A stretch of 64,000 bases of DNA, taken from Cohnella sp. WQ 127256 (GTDB taxonomy: Bacteria > Bacillota > Bacilli > Paenibacillales > Paenibacillaceae). The notes under the pieces were generated by a model. It saw only the letters and a list, made by a program, of their open reading frames with translations. It ran no database searches and had not been told where the DNA came from. The position numbers and the translations under genes are program-made. Shown piece by piece: positions 43,608-53,107 of this stretch (position 1 is the stretch's first letter; each line of letters opens with the position of its first letter). The stretch is taken from contig NZ_JAMZCY010000006.1 in the NCBI RefSeq assembly GCF_024519285.1, forward strand, positions 62,001 through 126,000, written 5' to 3'.

Positions 43608-44594
43608 ATGCAATATCGCAAATTAGGGAGAACAGGATTGAAGGTGTCCGAGGTTAGCTTGGGTACGATGGCTTTCGGGCGGTGGATTGATGAGAAGGCT
43701 TCAGAGGAAGTGTTAAATGCTGCATTGGAAGCCGGAATTAACGTCATCGATACCGCCGATGTTTACGGCAGAGGAATGGACAACGGAGACTTCTCCCTTT
43801 TTGGAGAATCCGAAGCTATCCTTGGCCGCACGCTTAAGACGCGAAGAAACGATATTGTGCTCGCGACGAAGTTCAATGCCAAGGTAGGCAAAGGCATTAA
43901 TGATGCGGGGCAAAGTCGCTACCATATTTATCGGGCATTAGAGAATAGCCTTAGACGGCTGCAGACGGACCATATTGATCTTTATCAGATTCATGGCTTT
44001 GATCCAACGACCCCGATCGAAGAGACCCTTCGGGCTCTGGATGATCTGGTTAAGGAAGGAAAGATCCGCTATCTGGGCTGCTCCAACTACGCAGCTTGGC
44101 AGTTAGCTAAAGCACATGGAGTGAGCGCTGTTCATGGTCTTCATCGCTTTGAGAGCATCCAGCCGGAGTACAGCTTAATTACCAGGGGCATTGAGCGAGA
44201 GGTTGTTCCGCTGGCAGAAGCGGACAATATCGGGATCATTACTTATAGCCCGCTAGGTAGAGGGATTCTGACAGGCAAATATAGCGCAGGTGAAGCGCCG
44301 CCGGCCGAGTCTAGACTCGCTGCTGGAGAAAAGAAGCTGGAGCAGCTGCTTCATTCAAACCCAGCTTTCTCTCTCGTTGATGCGATTCGCCCGCTTGCCG
44401 AAGCACGCGGTTGGACACTCGCGCAGTTCGCCTTATCCTGGGTGCTCAGTCATTCGTACATCTCCTCAGCCATTCTTGGAGTGTCTAAAGTAGAACAGAT
44501 TCAGGATTCCCTACGGTATGTAGACCAACGCCTGACACAGGAAGAGCTTTCACACATTGATGAGGTATCGCGGAGCATCGGTCTTACGATTTAA
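43608..44594 (+). CDS. Aldo/keto reductase
   Basis: About 328 residues, TIM barrel NADPH-dependent reductase. Catalytic tetrad segments: DTADVYGRG (Asp, Tyr), IVLATKFNAKVG (Lys) and DLYQIHGFDP (His), with the NADP-binding tail SSAILGVSKVEQIQDSLRYV. ATG at 43608 follows AAGGGGTG. It heads an operon with a flavin monooxygenase, sulfonate-type transporter and rhodanese. Reduction of an aldehyde produced by desulfonation would fit, but this is inference. Confidence 0.92.
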   Translation: MQYRKLGRTGLKVSEVSLGTMAFGRWIDEKASEEVLNAALEAGINVIDTADVYGRGMDNGDFSLFGESEAILGRTLKTRRNDIVLATKFNAKVGKGINDAGQSRYHIYRALENSLRRLQTDHIDLYQIHGFDPTTPIEETLRALDDLVKEGKIRYLGCSNYAAWQLAKAHGVSAVHGLHRFESIQPEYSLITRGIEREVVPLAEADNIGIITYSPLGRGILTGKYSAGEAPPAESRLAAGEKKLEQLLHSNPAFSLVDAIRPLAEARGWTLAQFALSWVLSHSYISSAILGVSKVEQIQDSLRYVDQRLTQEELSHIDEVSRSIGLTI

Positions 44595-44642
44595 CAACCA
44601 TACACACAGTAGAGCATTCATATTCAATAGGGGGAAAACACA

Positions 44643-46007
44643 ATGAGCCAAAAACGTCAGCTACATCTCGGTTTATTTTTATTTTCAACAGGGTACCACC
44701 CAGCCGGATGGAGGCTGCCAGAGGCAGTCACAGACGGGGCGTTTGATCCACAGTTTCTGGAAAGAGTCGTTACCAAGCTAGAGGAAGCGAAGTTCGATTT
44801 CTTCTTCTTAGGAGATAGATTGGCGTCCGGTGCGGACGAGCAGTATTCATTCCCATCTCAAATGGTTCGATTGGAGCCATTCACCATGCTCTCTTACTTA
44901 GCGGCGATCACGAAGAAAATCGGCTTAATCGTGACGGTGAATACAACATATGCAGAGCCGTATCATGTCGCTCGCATGACGGCATCGCTCGATTATTTGA
45001 GCAAAGGGCGGTTAGCGTGGAATGTCGTAACAGGAGCAGACCAGCGTGCGGCGTTGAACTTTAGCCGTGAGAAGCATTGGGACAATGCGAAACGCTATGA
45101 TTACGCAGATGAATTCGTGGGCGTTGTTAAGAAGCTTTGGGATACCTGGGAAGATGATGCGTTCATACGTGACAAAGAAACCGGGGAGTACGTGGATAAG
45201 AGCAAGGTACATGCCATTAACCATGTAGGCGATCAATTCTCTGTTGCTGGACCGCTTAATGTAGCTAGACCCCCGCAAGGGCAAATTCCATTGCTATCCG
45301 CAGGCACCTCCGAACGGAGCCAAGAGCTAGGTGCTCAATTCTCCAGTGCAATCTTCACAGGCGAGATTCTGATCGAAGAAGCTAAGAAATTCTATGCAGG
45401 GATCAAAGGAAAGCTGAACAAACATGGGCGTGAACCGAATGAACTGTTTATTATGCCGGGGCTTGTTCCGCTTGTTGGACGAACAGAAGAAGAAGCTCGC
45501 GCCAAATATTTCGAGCTCAGCCAGCTGCTCGTTACAGATTTCAATATCACGGCTCTGTCCAATCGGATTGGCATTGACTTGAGCAGTTATCCGCTGGATG
45601 GTCCACTTCCGGACTTATCGCTATCCACTCTACCGAGCGAAAAAGTCAAAGCGCTGGTTGGGCTTGCTGAGCAGGCTTCTGGATATAAAGACATCTCGGT
45701 CCGTGAGCTGTTCTACTACTTCGCTGCAACGGCGAGAGGCCATCTCCTCATCATCGGTGATCCTGAACAAGTTGCCGATCAGATGGAGGAATGGTTCGTG
45801 CAAGAGGCTGCTGACGGATTCAATATTTGCCCTCCTTACATGCACGATGGACTGGATCTATTCGTAGATTTGGTTGTGCCGGTGCTTCAACGCCGTGGAT
45901 TGTTCCGCACGGAGTATGAGGGTAGCACGTTCCGCGAGCACTTCGGCTTATCTCGTCCGGATAATCAGTTCGCTAAGAGCGCCACATTGCAAGGCGCTGT
46001 TCATTAA
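44643..46007 (+). CDS. FMN-dependent monooxygenase, NtaA/SnaA/DszA family
   Basis: 454 residues, bacterial-luciferase-like flavin monooxygenase. It starts KRQLHLGLFLFSTGYHPAGW, with LVTVNTTYAEPYHVARMTAS-like core (positions about 100-120), RLAWNVVTGADQRAALNFSR and PLLSAGTSERSQELGAQFSS, typical of the NtaA/DszA/DmoA clade. Such enzymes need reduced FMN from a partner. Next to an SsuABC-like transporter and rhodanese, oxidative release of sulfur from an organosulfur compound is likely. Confidence 0.92.
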   Translation: MSQKRQLHLGLFLFSTGYHPAGWRLPEAVTDGAFDPQFLERVVTKLEEAKFDFFFLGDRLASGADEQYSFPSQMVRLEPFTMLSYLAAITKKIGLIVTVNTTYAEPYHVARMTASLDYLSKGRLAWNVVTGADQRAALNFSREKHWDNAKRYDYADEFVGVVKKLWDTWEDDAFIRDKETGEYVDKSKVHAINHVGDQFSVAGPLNVARPPQGQIPLLSAGTSERSQELGAQFSSAIFTGEILIEEAKKFYAGIKGKLNKHGREPNELFIMPGLVPLVGRTEEEARAKYFELSQLLVTDFNITALSNRIGIDLSSYPLDGPLPDLSLSTLPSEKVKALVGLAEQASGYKDISVRELFYYFAATARGHLLIIGDPEQVADQMEEWFVQEAADGFNICPPYMHDGLDLFVDLVVPVLQRRGLFRTEYEGSTFREHFGLSRPDNQFAKSATLQGAVH

Positions 46008-46047
46008 GGCAGCCGCTTGAGGCAACGTGGGAAACGAGGGGAAATGT

Positions 46048-46827
46048 ATGGGCAACAAGACAACGGCTCACTATAATTGGCGCATGATTTCCGGTCAAAT
46101 TGCGTTATTGCTGCTTATCCTTGGAGCTATCGAATATATCGTCAGTGCAGAAATCGTGGGCAGCTTATATTTGTCGCGGCCAACCTTAGTTATTAAGGAG
46201 ATCATTCGATTATTTGCGGAGGGTGAGATTTTTCACCATCTGTCTGTCACGCTTTGGGAATTCCTTGTCGGATACGTGCTCTCCGCGGCGGCTGGAATTG
46301 GAACAGGCATGTTTCTCGTCCTTATTCCGCGGGCGGAAACCTTCTTCAAGCCCTTTCTCTCCGCGCTGCTTGCAGTTCCTAAAGTGACCATTATCCCAAT
46401 GCTTATGTTATGGCTCGGAATAGGGTTATCCAACAAAATTGCGATTGTATTCCTGTTTTGCTTCTTTACTATTGCATTCAATACGATTACTGGGATTAAG
46501 CAGACAGCGGATAATCACCTCAAGGTAGCACGTGTATTCGAGGCAACCAAGCTTCAGACGATTATTAAAGTGATTTTGCCGTCTGCGGCGCCCACCATCT
46601 TCGTGGCATTGCGTTTATCAGCAGCTACAGGCTTGGTCGGTGCGTTATTCGGGGAAATGATTGCTTCCAAGGATGGTCTTGGCAATCTACTCGTTCAGGC
46701 AACTTCTCTGTACGATACGACCAAAGCTTTCGCGATTATTACGATTGTTACGATCGTCTCTGTACTTATCATTGCGTTAATTGACTTATTTGAGAAAAAG
46801 ATCGTCCTGAAGTGGAAATCATCCTAA
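46048..46827 (+). CDS. ABC permease, SsuC/TauC type
   Basis: About 259 residues, six helices. ATPase-contact loop KVARVFEATKLQTIIKVILP and the conserved LRLSAATGLVGALFGEMIAS identify the nitrate/sulfonate/taurine permease family. ATG at 46048 follows GAGGGGA; a GTG at 46027 has no site. It works with the binding lipoprotein and ATPase encoded just downstream. Confidence 0.92.
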   Translation: MGNKTTAHYNWRMISGQIALLLLILGAIEYIVSAEIVGSLYLSRPTLVIKEIIRLFAEGEIFHHLSVTLWEFLVGYVLSAAAGIGTGMFLVLIPRAETFFKPFLSALLAVPKVTIIPMLMLWLGIGLSNKIAIVFLFCFFTIAFNTITGIKQTADNHLKVARVFEATKLQTIIKVILPSAAPTIFVALRLSAATGLVGALFGEMIASKDGLGNLLVQATSLYDTTKAFAIITIVTIVSVLIIALIDLFEKKIVLKWKSS

Positions 46828-46860
46828 TTTATCATTAAGAAACCCAAGGGGGAACAACCG

Positions 46861-47877
46861 ATGAGAAAGAAAAGTTGGACAGGTATAGGAATCGTAAGTC
46901 TTGCTGCTGTAATTTTGTTGTCAGGATGCTCTGGCAATTCCAATAGCAAAGGAAATAGTGAGGCGAAGGGAGCTTCGCCATCCGCTTCGGCTGTAAGTGG
47001 CAAAGAGCTACAGAAAATCAGATATGCACCTTTAAGTGGAATCAGTGGGTTAGCCGTTCGATTCGGCGCGGAGCAAGGCTTCTTTGAAGAAGAAGGGCTC
47101 GATGTAGAGTTTATTTCAACTAAAAATGCAGTCGAAGGATTAGTGAGCAAGGACGTGGATATTGCTGACATGCCTACGACTACTGCGATAGTTGCCGCGG
47201 GTAAAGGGGCTCCAATTAAAATCGTCTCTTCCTTATTCCGTACGAAAGGTCCATTTTATCTCATTGCTGCTCCTAGTATTAATAGCGTTGAAGATCTGAA
47301 AGGCAAAACCGTTGGTGCAGGCTCATTCGGCAGTGGGTTAGACGCGTATACCCAAGTGATTCTGAAGAAGCACGGACTTAGCAAGGACGATGTATCTTAT
47401 GTAGCTAACGGCGCACAAGAAGCAGCGTATGCAAGCTTTACCTCAGGCCAAGTGGATGCGACGATTATTCACGAGCCATTTGCTTCTTTGGTTGAATTAG
47501 AAGGAAAAGGTAAGATTCTGGCTAAAGGCTGGGACTATCTACCGAACTTCCACACAGGTGTACTGGCGTCTCGGAAGGATTTCATCGAGGAGAAGCCGGA
47601 GCTCATAGAGAAGCTTCTACGTGCCTACTTCAAGTCCCAGGAATATGCGAAAAGTCACCACGACGAGTATAGAGCCTATTTCTTAAAGAACGTCAAAGTG
47701 GATGAAAAAGCGGTCGACCTGGCATTCGAGCGTGAAAGCGTACTGTGGGAGAACAATCCGGATGTGAATCTGGATTCGTTGAAAGAGACACAGCAAATCC
47801 AAGTGGATCTTGGATTCCAAGACCAAATTTATGATACTGAGCAAGTACTTGATCTACGTTTTATTCCGAAAAAGTAA
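46861..47877 (+). CDS. ABC substrate-binding lipoprotein, SsuA/TauA-like
   Basis: 338 residues. Signal peptide with lipobox ILLSGC and a Ser/Ala-rich linker. The mature domain shows RFGAEQGFFEEEGLDVEFIS, MPTTTAIVAAGKGAPIKIVS and the typical GKTVGAGSFGSGLDAYTQVI, as in sulfonate, taurine or thiamine-precursor binding proteins. Neighbours (permease, ATPase, monooxygenase, rhodanese) favour an organosulfur ligand. Confidence 0.9.
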   Translation: MRKKSWTGIGIVSLAAVILLSGCSGNSNSKGNSEAKGASPSASAVSGKELQKIRYAPLSGISGLAVRFGAEQGFFEEEGLDVEFISTKNAVEGLVSKDVDIADMPTTTAIVAAGKGAPIKIVSSLFRTKGPFYLIAAPSINSVEDLKGKTVGAGSFGSGLDAYTQVILKKHGLSKDDVSYVANGAQEAAYASFTSGQVDATIIHEPFASLVELEGKGKILAKGWDYLPNFHTGVLASRKDFIEEKPELIEKLLRAYFKSQEYAKSHHDEYRAYFLKNVKVDEKAVDLAFERESVLWENNPDVNLDSLKETQQIQVDLGFQDQIYDTEQVLDLRFIPKK

Positions 47878-47898
47878 GTTGAACAGCGAGGTGTTCCT

Positions 47899-48672
47899 AT
47901 GGCGGGCTTCTTAATTAACGGAGTTTCTAAAGTGTACGGGGGGACGACTCCTACCGAAACTCTGGTGGACATCGATCTAACGATAGAAGATGGAGAATTT
48001 CTAAGTATTCTGGGCCCTAGCGGTTGTGGCAAGAGCACCTTGCTCGAAATATTGGCTGGCTTGCAGCTGCCTACGTCAGGGGAAATCTGGTTTGAGGGGA
48101 AGAAGCTACAAGGACCGGGCATTGAGCGGGGAGTTGTTTTTCAGGATCCTTCACTCTACCCTTGGCGGACGGTGATGCAGAATGTTGAGCTCGGTTTGGA
48201 GCTTCGGCATAAGAACAAGGTCGAGAGGAAATTAGCTGCTCAAAAATATTTGGACATGGTCGGGCTGCAAGGCTTCGAGAATAAGTATCCCCATCACTTG
48301 TCTGGTGGCATGAAGCAGCGGGCGGGCCTTGCCCGCGCTCTGGCCAACAGTCCGGAAGTGCTACTCATGGACGAGCCCTTCGGGGCGGTCGACCATCTGA
48401 CTCGGCTGCAGCTGCAGGATGATCTGTTGAGAATTTGGGAAGCAGAGAAGAAGACGGTCGTCTTCGTGACCCATGATGTATCTGAGGCGGTGTTCTTGGG
48501 CGATCGGGTCGTGTTGTTGTCGCCAAGACCGGGCCGGATTAACAAAATATTCCGGGTGCCGAACAAGCATCCGCGCAAGCGAGATGACATCGAGCTGCTA
48601 AAGATCCAGAACGACATCTATGCTGCTATTCACGAAGTGAAGACGCAGGAAAATCTAGAATTTATTATTTAA
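47899..48672 (+). CDS. ABC ATP-binding protein, SsuB/TauB type
   Basis: 257 residues. Walker A GPSGCGKSTLLEILAGL, signature HLSGGMKQRAGLARAL, Walker B VLLMDEPFGAVDHLTRLQ and VTHDVSEAVFLGDRVVLLS are as in SsuB/TauB. GAGGTG precedes ATG. It energises the permease at 46048. Confidence 0.95.
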   Translation: MAGFLINGVSKVYGGTTPTETLVDIDLTIEDGEFLSILGPSGCGKSTLLEILAGLQLPTSGEIWFEGKKLQGPGIERGVVFQDPSLYPWRTVMQNVELGLELRHKNKVERKLAAQKYLDMVGLQGFENKYPHHLSGGMKQRAGLARALANSPEVLLMDEPFGAVDHLTRLQLQDDLLRIWEAEKKTVVFVTHDVSEAVFLGDRVVLLSPRPGRINKIFRVPNKHPRKRDDIELLKIQNDIYAAIHEVKTQENLEFII

Positions 48673-48691
48673 CGTGAGGAGCATGTGAACC

Positions 48692-49561
48692 ATGTCATCA
48701 TCTAATATCGTTAGTGTGGAATGGTTGAGATCCCGACAGCAATCGGGTCAGCGGATTGTCATCGCTGATGTACGTTTCTCCCCGAAGGATGCGGATTATG
48801 GTCGTAGTGCTTATGAGCAAGGTCATCTGCCTGGCGCAGTTTTCGTAAACTTCAAGGCAGATCTGACAGATCCCGCGGGAGAGCACGGTGGACGGAGTCC
48901 GCTCCCAACACCCGAAAGGCTAGCTGATATATTCGGTGGGCTCGGCATCGACCGCTCGACCGACGTTGTTGTCTATGAAGATATCAACGGGCCGGCCGCT
49001 TCTCGGTTATGGTGGGTGTTGAAGTATTTGGGCAACGATAACGTTTATGTCCTAGATGGTGGATATCGTGCTTGGACGGCTGCTGGTCTGCCCATTTCTC
49101 AAGCATTGCCGGAGTACGAGCGACGTACGTTTGATGCGGCTCCTCATCCGGAGTTGCTCGTGGGCGTGGATGAAGTGCGTCTCGCGTCGAGTCGTAGTGA
49201 CGGTGGGCCGGCGCTTATCGATTCCCGTGATGCCAATCAGTACCTTGGCTTAGAAGCGCCATTCGATCCGATTGCGGGTCACATTCCAGGTGCCGTGAAC
49301 ATCTTCTGGAAGGATGGGTTGACGGAGGATGGTTTATGGAAGTCACCCGAGCAGCTGCGCGAGCAATTCGCTTCTGTGGGGGCCTCAGACGAAATCATCG
49401 TCTATTGTGGCTCAGGCATCTCGGCTACACCGAACGTTCTGGCTCTTCAGGAAGCTGGCTTCACTAATGTGAAGCTATATGCGGGTAGCTGGAGCGATTG
49501 GATTACTTGGCACGATAACCCGATAGCCGTCGGGGATGAAGAGAAGACGGAAGACGTATAA
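48692..49561 (+). CDS. Thiosulfate/3-mercaptopyruvate sulfurtransferase (two rhodanese domains)
   Basis: 289 residues, two rhodanese domains. The N-terminal inactive domain (ADVRFSPKDADYGRSAYEQG) lacks the cysteine; the C-terminal domain has active-site Cys239 in IVYCGSGISATPN and the usual end KLYAGSWSDWITWHDNPIAV. The loop CGSGIS differs from the more common CRxGxx of thiosulfate sulfurtransferases and fits the mercaptopyruvate type. It closes the sulfur operon. Its last 25 codons and 3' flank are the apparent source of the repeat family found five more times to 61.4 kb. Confidence 0.92.
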   Translation: MSSSNIVSVEWLRSRQQSGQRIVIADVRFSPKDADYGRSAYEQGHLPGAVFVNFKADLTDPAGEHGGRSPLPTPERLADIFGGLGIDRSTDVVVYEDINGPAASRLWWVLKYLGNDNVYVLDGGYRAWTAAGLPISQALPEYERRTFDAAPHPELLVGVDEVRLASSRSDGGPALIDSRDANQYLGLEAPFDPIAGHIPGAVNIFWKDGLTEDGLWKSPEQLREQFASVGASDEIIVYCGSGISATPNVLALQEAGFTNVKLYAGSWSDWITWHDNPIAVGDEEKTEDV

Positions 49562-49815
49562 CAGTACTTTCTCGATGAATACATCGTCATACGGGCCATA
49601 GACCCTGGCGATGTATTTTTTATGCCGAGAAGTCAACACGGAGTCAACAAGCGGTTCCTGAAAATACTTTCTTAACGGGTCGAAACGAATACACGTTCCT
49701 ATGTCCATGTATACAAAGAAGCCAGTTTTCCCCCACATAGAGGTGCCGCAAATCGACGTCTTTTGCAGGTCAACAATACAAATGAATTAGATGAACCGAT
49801 CAACATTAAATCAAC
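49487..49815 (+). repeat. Rhodanese-tail repeat, copy A (in situ at rhodanese 3' end)
   Basis: Landmarks in order: AGCTGGAGCGATTGGATTA (49487-49505, inside the rhodanese codons for SWSDWIT); hairpin AATACATCG/CGATGTATT (49578/49609) with a T run; paired boxes GTCAAC at 49632 and 49643; TGAAAATACTT; GTATACAAAGAA; then boxes at 49769 (GTCAAC), 49799 and 49810 (ATCAAC). The same order recurs in copies B, C and, incompletely, D and F. The second hairpin is weak in this copy. Confidence 0.85.
49578..49621 (+). terminator. Terminator of the sulfur operon (within repeat copy A)
   Basis: AATACATCG pairs with CGATGTATT, followed by a T run, 16 bases after the rhodanese stop. The same hairpin recurs at 52123-52165, 54421-54464 and, with paired changes, 61186-61216. 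Confidence 0.8.
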
Positions 49816-50087
49816 ACCTTTAACCGAATGTATAAAGCCGCCAAAGTTCCGGCCGCTGTGATCGGCATGTTTATTATGAGTTTAGCATTGAGCAATGCAA
49901 GCGGACAAAATGTAGGTCCCGAAGGATGTCCACCATTATTGCGATATATACGATTCCGTAAGAATGTGCATAGAAGCAAGCAATTTCCGTTCGAAGTTAT
50001 CAAAAGGCATCAATATATGCGATATGCGCAATACAATAGATACATAAAATGGTAAAATACAAACGAAGTCGACGGGAGGGATAAAAG

Positions 50088-51998
50088 TTGGTTGGAAAGG
50101 ATAACGCGGGTCGGATTCGAATGGCTGTCATATTGTTGTTCATCATGAGCCTCTTCTTAGGTTATACCCCAAGAACAAGCGCAAATCCTACGGAATGGAA
50201 TACGAAAGAGTTGTCTGCCTTTTTCGATGGATATATGGATGGGAAATTAGACAAGGCTCCGGGGGCTGTGATCATTGCGGTAAACAGCGAAGGTGTGTTG
50301 TTTTCACAAGGCTATGGGTATGCTGACAAAGAGCATAAGCTCAAAGCAAATCCCGATTCGACCGAGTACCGAGTCGGTTCGATCTCCAAACTGTTTACCT
50401 CATCGGCTATTATGCAATTAGTGGAACAAGGGGAAATTCGATTGGACGAAGATATTAACAAGTATCTTCCTTTTCGCATACCTAATCGCAAAGATCACCC
50501 GATCGAGTTGGCTCATCTGCTTACGCATACTGCAGGATTTGATGAAACGGTGCAAATTGGCAACGAGAATTGGCCTCCCTCTCCCGATGCGGATTTGGGG
50601 GACTTCAAGAACATCTACATCCCTCCTATTCTAAGAGATCCGGGTTCTGTCAAAAGCTACAGCAATTTCGGGATGAGCCTCGCAGGGTATATCGTTCAAA
50701 GACAATCCGGCGTTCCGTTCACACAATATATCGATGAACATATACTGCATCCTTTGCAGATGGACAACAGCAGCTTCCAACCGAAGCCAGAAATCATCTC
50801 TCATTTGGCGGTCCCATACGGTGCAGCTGGTCAGCCGATACAGGAATGGAATCTCAAACCGGCGTATATACCTGCCGGTGGGTTGTTCGCGACGGCTTCC
50901 GACATGGGAAAGTTCATGATGTCGTTTCTGCAAGAAGGCAAGACCGTGGGGGATCGGATTTTGAATGCCGATACCAAGGCTGAGATGATGTCTCTTCAAA
51001 GCTCATTCAATCCTTTGCTCGGCGGTATGGGATACGGCTTCTTTATCAAAGAAGGGAGCGACGGGGCGCAGATCATATGGCATGGCGGAGACCTTCCCGG
51101 ATGGCATAGTATCTTGTGGCTGATCCCCGAGATGAAAACAGGTGTCTTCGTTGCCGTCAACGGGGATGGTGACCCCGGTTTGCCTACCGAGCTAATGAGA
51201 TTATTTTTGAACCGCTTTATGCCATGGACAGTAGCTGCAACCGCCCCCGATAGCGGGCAAACTTCATCATTCGAAGCTCAGCCTGCGGTAGATTTGGCGG
51301 GACGGTATATTATTAATCGACATATTTCCCAATCGGTCTATAAGATTGCAACGCTATCGCAAAATATTAGAATAACCGTTACAGCGAACGAAGATGGCTC
51401 TATTACCGCCAGCGGAATGGGAAATCCCGAAACCTATACTTACGATAGGAACGGCCTGTGGCGAAATGTGCTCGGAGACAACTCATTTTCTTCCTACAAG
51501 GATAGAGACGGAGAATTTTTGCAATTTTCAGGTAGTCCGGCTGCTGATTTTCGGCGAATTGCATGGTACGAAGATGAACAGCTTCATGGGATCATAATCA
51601 TTGGATTTGCATTGTTATTCGTTCTGGGGATATTGGTCTGGATGATTGGAAGCTTTCGATATCGATCCATGTGGCGCTCAATTCCAGGTATCGTATGCGG
51701 AATCTATATGGTTTTCTGTGCAGGAATCATTGTTATATTCAATAATGCAAACAATTTAGGAGTTATTATTGGGCAGAGCATGAAGGTTGTTCTCAGTCTC
51801 CCCATAATTGCGGCGCTGCTCTTGGCTATCGAACTTATGCGATGGGTGAATGAATGGCGCAAATGGAAACCTCAATCAGAGCGGAGAGTTTTGGGTATCC
51901 TACGTAGTTCGGGCCGAATGTTCCTTATCATGTTACAACTCGCATTTCTTCTTTATTTGAATTATTGGAACTTGTTAGGGTGGTCAGGATTGGAGTAA
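50088..51998 (+). CDS. Membrane-anchored serine hydrolase (class C beta-lactamase/PBP-like), paralogue 1
   Basis: 636 residues. Signal/anchor helix (MAVILLFIMSLFLGY), then a beta-lactamase-fold domain: Ser98-x-x-Lys101 in VGSISKLFTSSAIMQ, Tyr191-Ser-Asn193 in SYSNFGMSLAG and His332-Gly-Gly in WHGGDLPGWH. All three catalytic motifs are intact. A beta domain follows, then about four C-terminal membrane helices from residue about 500. TTG at 50088 lies seven bases from GGGAGGG. Likely a D-amino-acid peptidase or esterase outside the membrane rather than a resistance enzyme. A close paralogue lies at 57011. Confidence 0.9.
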   Translation: MVGKDNAGRIRMAVILLFIMSLFLGYTPRTSANPTEWNTKELSAFFDGYMDGKLDKAPGAVIIAVNSEGVLFSQGYGYADKEHKLKANPDSTEYRVGSISKLFTSSAIMQLVEQGEIRLDEDINKYLPFRIPNRKDHPIELAHLLTHTAGFDETVQIGNENWPPSPDADLGDFKNIYIPPILRDPGSVKSYSNFGMSLAGYIVQRQSGVPFTQYIDEHILHPLQMDNSSFQPKPEIISHLAVPYGAAGQPIQEWNLKPAYIPAGGLFATASDMGKFMMSFLQEGKTVGDRILNADTKAEMMSLQSSFNPLLGGMGYGFFIKEGSDGAQIIWHGGDLPGWHSILWLIPEMKTGVFVAVNGDGDPGLPTELMRLFLNRFMPWTVAATAPDSGQTSSFEAQPAVDLAGRYIINRHISQSVYKIATLSQNIRITVTANEDGSITASGMGNPETYTYDRNGLWRNVLGDNSFSSYKDRDGEFLQFSGSPAADFRRIAWYEDEQLHGIIIIGFALLFVLGILVWMIGSFRYRSMWRSIPGIVCGIYMVFCAGIIVIFNNANNLGVIIGQSMKVVLSLPIIAALLLAIELMRWVNEWRKWKPQSERRVLGILRSSGRMFLIMLQLAFLLYLNYWNLLGWSGLE

Positions 51999-52031
51999 TA
52001 TTGTGAGTCTCGGTAATGAACACAAATAGAC

Positions 52032-52375
52032 AGCTGGAGTGATTGGATTAGTTATGAGGGGAATGCGGTTGTTGTGGGGGAAGAGTAAGAGTTGAAGGAC
52101 GCATAGCAGTATTGAATCGTAGAATACATCGCCAGATGGGTCGTATGCCCAGGTGATGTATTTTTAAGCCCCGAAATCAACACGGAGTAAACAATCCATT
52201 CATGAAAATATTTACAGAGTGATTCGGGCCAAACACGTGCTCGTATGCTTCACAATGCGCTGTACAGACAAATAATGGGCCGGCAATGCCCCACCTAAGC
52301 GGTACGGATCCCGGATCCACTAACTTGAAGTCAACAATTTTAGCTGTTAATGAGGGTGGTCAACGTAAGGTCAAC
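52032..52375 (+). repeat. Rhodanese-tail repeat, copy B
   Basis: Starts AGCTGGAGTGATTGGATTA, which in frame reads SWSDWISYEGNAVVVGEE then stop: a rhodanese-type tail without a gene in front. Then hairpin AATACATC/GATGTATT, boxes ATCAAC 52176 and GTAAAC 52187, TGAAAATATTTACAG, GCTCGTATGC, second hairpin GGGCCGG/CCCGGATCC, and boxes GTCAAC at 52330, 52359 and 52370. It fills the gap between the first serine hydrolase and the MarR gene. Confidence 0.85.
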
Positions 52376-52497
52376 AGTTGGATTAAGTGTATTTCGCTGA
52401 AATCATTTGAGGAGGTATTGCAAAATGCGAAGCACTGATTAAGGCCATCATGTCAGACACAACTGAGATTGACATCCTGGAAATACTTAGAATATAA

Positions 52498-52510
52498 TTA
52501 GGATGCTAAC
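52498..52510. promoter_or_regulatory. Candidate MarR operator, site 1
   Basis: TTAGGATGCTAAC, a near-palindrome 36 bases before the MarR ATG, related to TAGCATCCTAA at 53000-53010 and AGCTAGGATCCTAGTT around 53079-53090. Three such sites bracket marR and the SDR gene. Confidence 0.55.
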
Positions 52511-52545
52511 GATATCGAAATGACCTAAGAATGGAGCCATACTGC

Positions 52546-52971
52546 ATGTCTCAATCGATCCTATATTTGAAAAGAACCTATATTATTATGCGTAAAGAGC
52601 TTGACGTGCGGTTAAGCAAGTTTAATCTGACGACCTCGCAATTCGAGATCCTAGGCTATCTGTCTCAATCCGGAGGATTAGAGCAGCAGAAGCTCCAGCA
52701 CCATAGCGGGATTACGTCCGCTACATTAACCGGAATTTTAGATAAGCTGGAGGATCGGTCATACATTTCGCGTAAACCTAGTCATACGGATGGAAGGGCT
52801 AACGTTGTCACGCTCACGAAGCAGGGCAACGAAGTGTTCGTTAAGCTGGTTGATCTCATTCATGAATTCGAGAATGAAATGCTTAAAGGGTTCACGCAAG
52901 CCGAGAGAGATTTGCTGGGGCAATGGCTGCAACGCGTCGCCAAGAATCTAGGCGATAAGGAATTTTATTAA
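52546..52971 (+). CDS. MarR-family transcriptional regulator
   Basis: About 141 residues. Winged helix with LTTSQFEILGYLSQSGGLEQ, recognition region SGITSATLTGILDKLEDRSY and wing RKPSHTDGRANVVTLTKQGN. ATG at 52546 is nine bases from GGAG; an upstream ATG at 52531 overlaps it. Likely represses itself and the following SDR gene through the repeated AGGATnCTA-type sites. Confidence 0.93.
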   Translation: MSQSILYLKRTYIIMRKELDVRLSKFNLTTSQFEILGYLSQSGGLEQQKLQHHSGITSATLTGILDKLEDRSYISRKPSHTDGRANVVTLTKQGNEVFVKLVDLIHEFENEMLKGFTQAERDLLGQWLQRVAKNLGDKEFY

Positions 52972-52999
52972 TAAAGGGTCGTTTAGCTGCCTATATAGC

Positions 53000-53090
53000 T
53001 AGCATCCTAACGTTCTGAAAGGAGGTGAGTGCAATGGGATGCAGTTAAGGACAAGGATGAAAGAGGATTGTTTTATAGCTAGGATCCTAG
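53000..53090. promoter_or_regulatory. Candidate MarR operators 2 and 3 before SDR gene
   Basis: TAGCATCCTAA at 53000-53010 and the perfect palindrome CTAGGATCCTAG at 53079-53090 share the core of site 1 (AGGAT/ATCCT). They lie between marR and the SDR start at 53108. Confidence 0.55.
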
Positions 53091-53107
53091 TTAATGGGGG
53101 GGATATT

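Noticed and set aside
49632-49815. Repeat boxes as integron attC sites
   Set aside because: GTCAAC does not fit the RYYYAAC/GTTRRRY core and the boxes are direct, not inverted, repeats. The array is cassette-like only in arrangement.
49806-50055. Overlapping short frames on both strands between repeat A and the first serine hydrolase
   Set aside because: The plus frame starts with a hydrophobic segment and the minus frame ends in one, but neither has a good ribosome site or recognisable family. They may be decayed gene remains; not enough for a CDS call.
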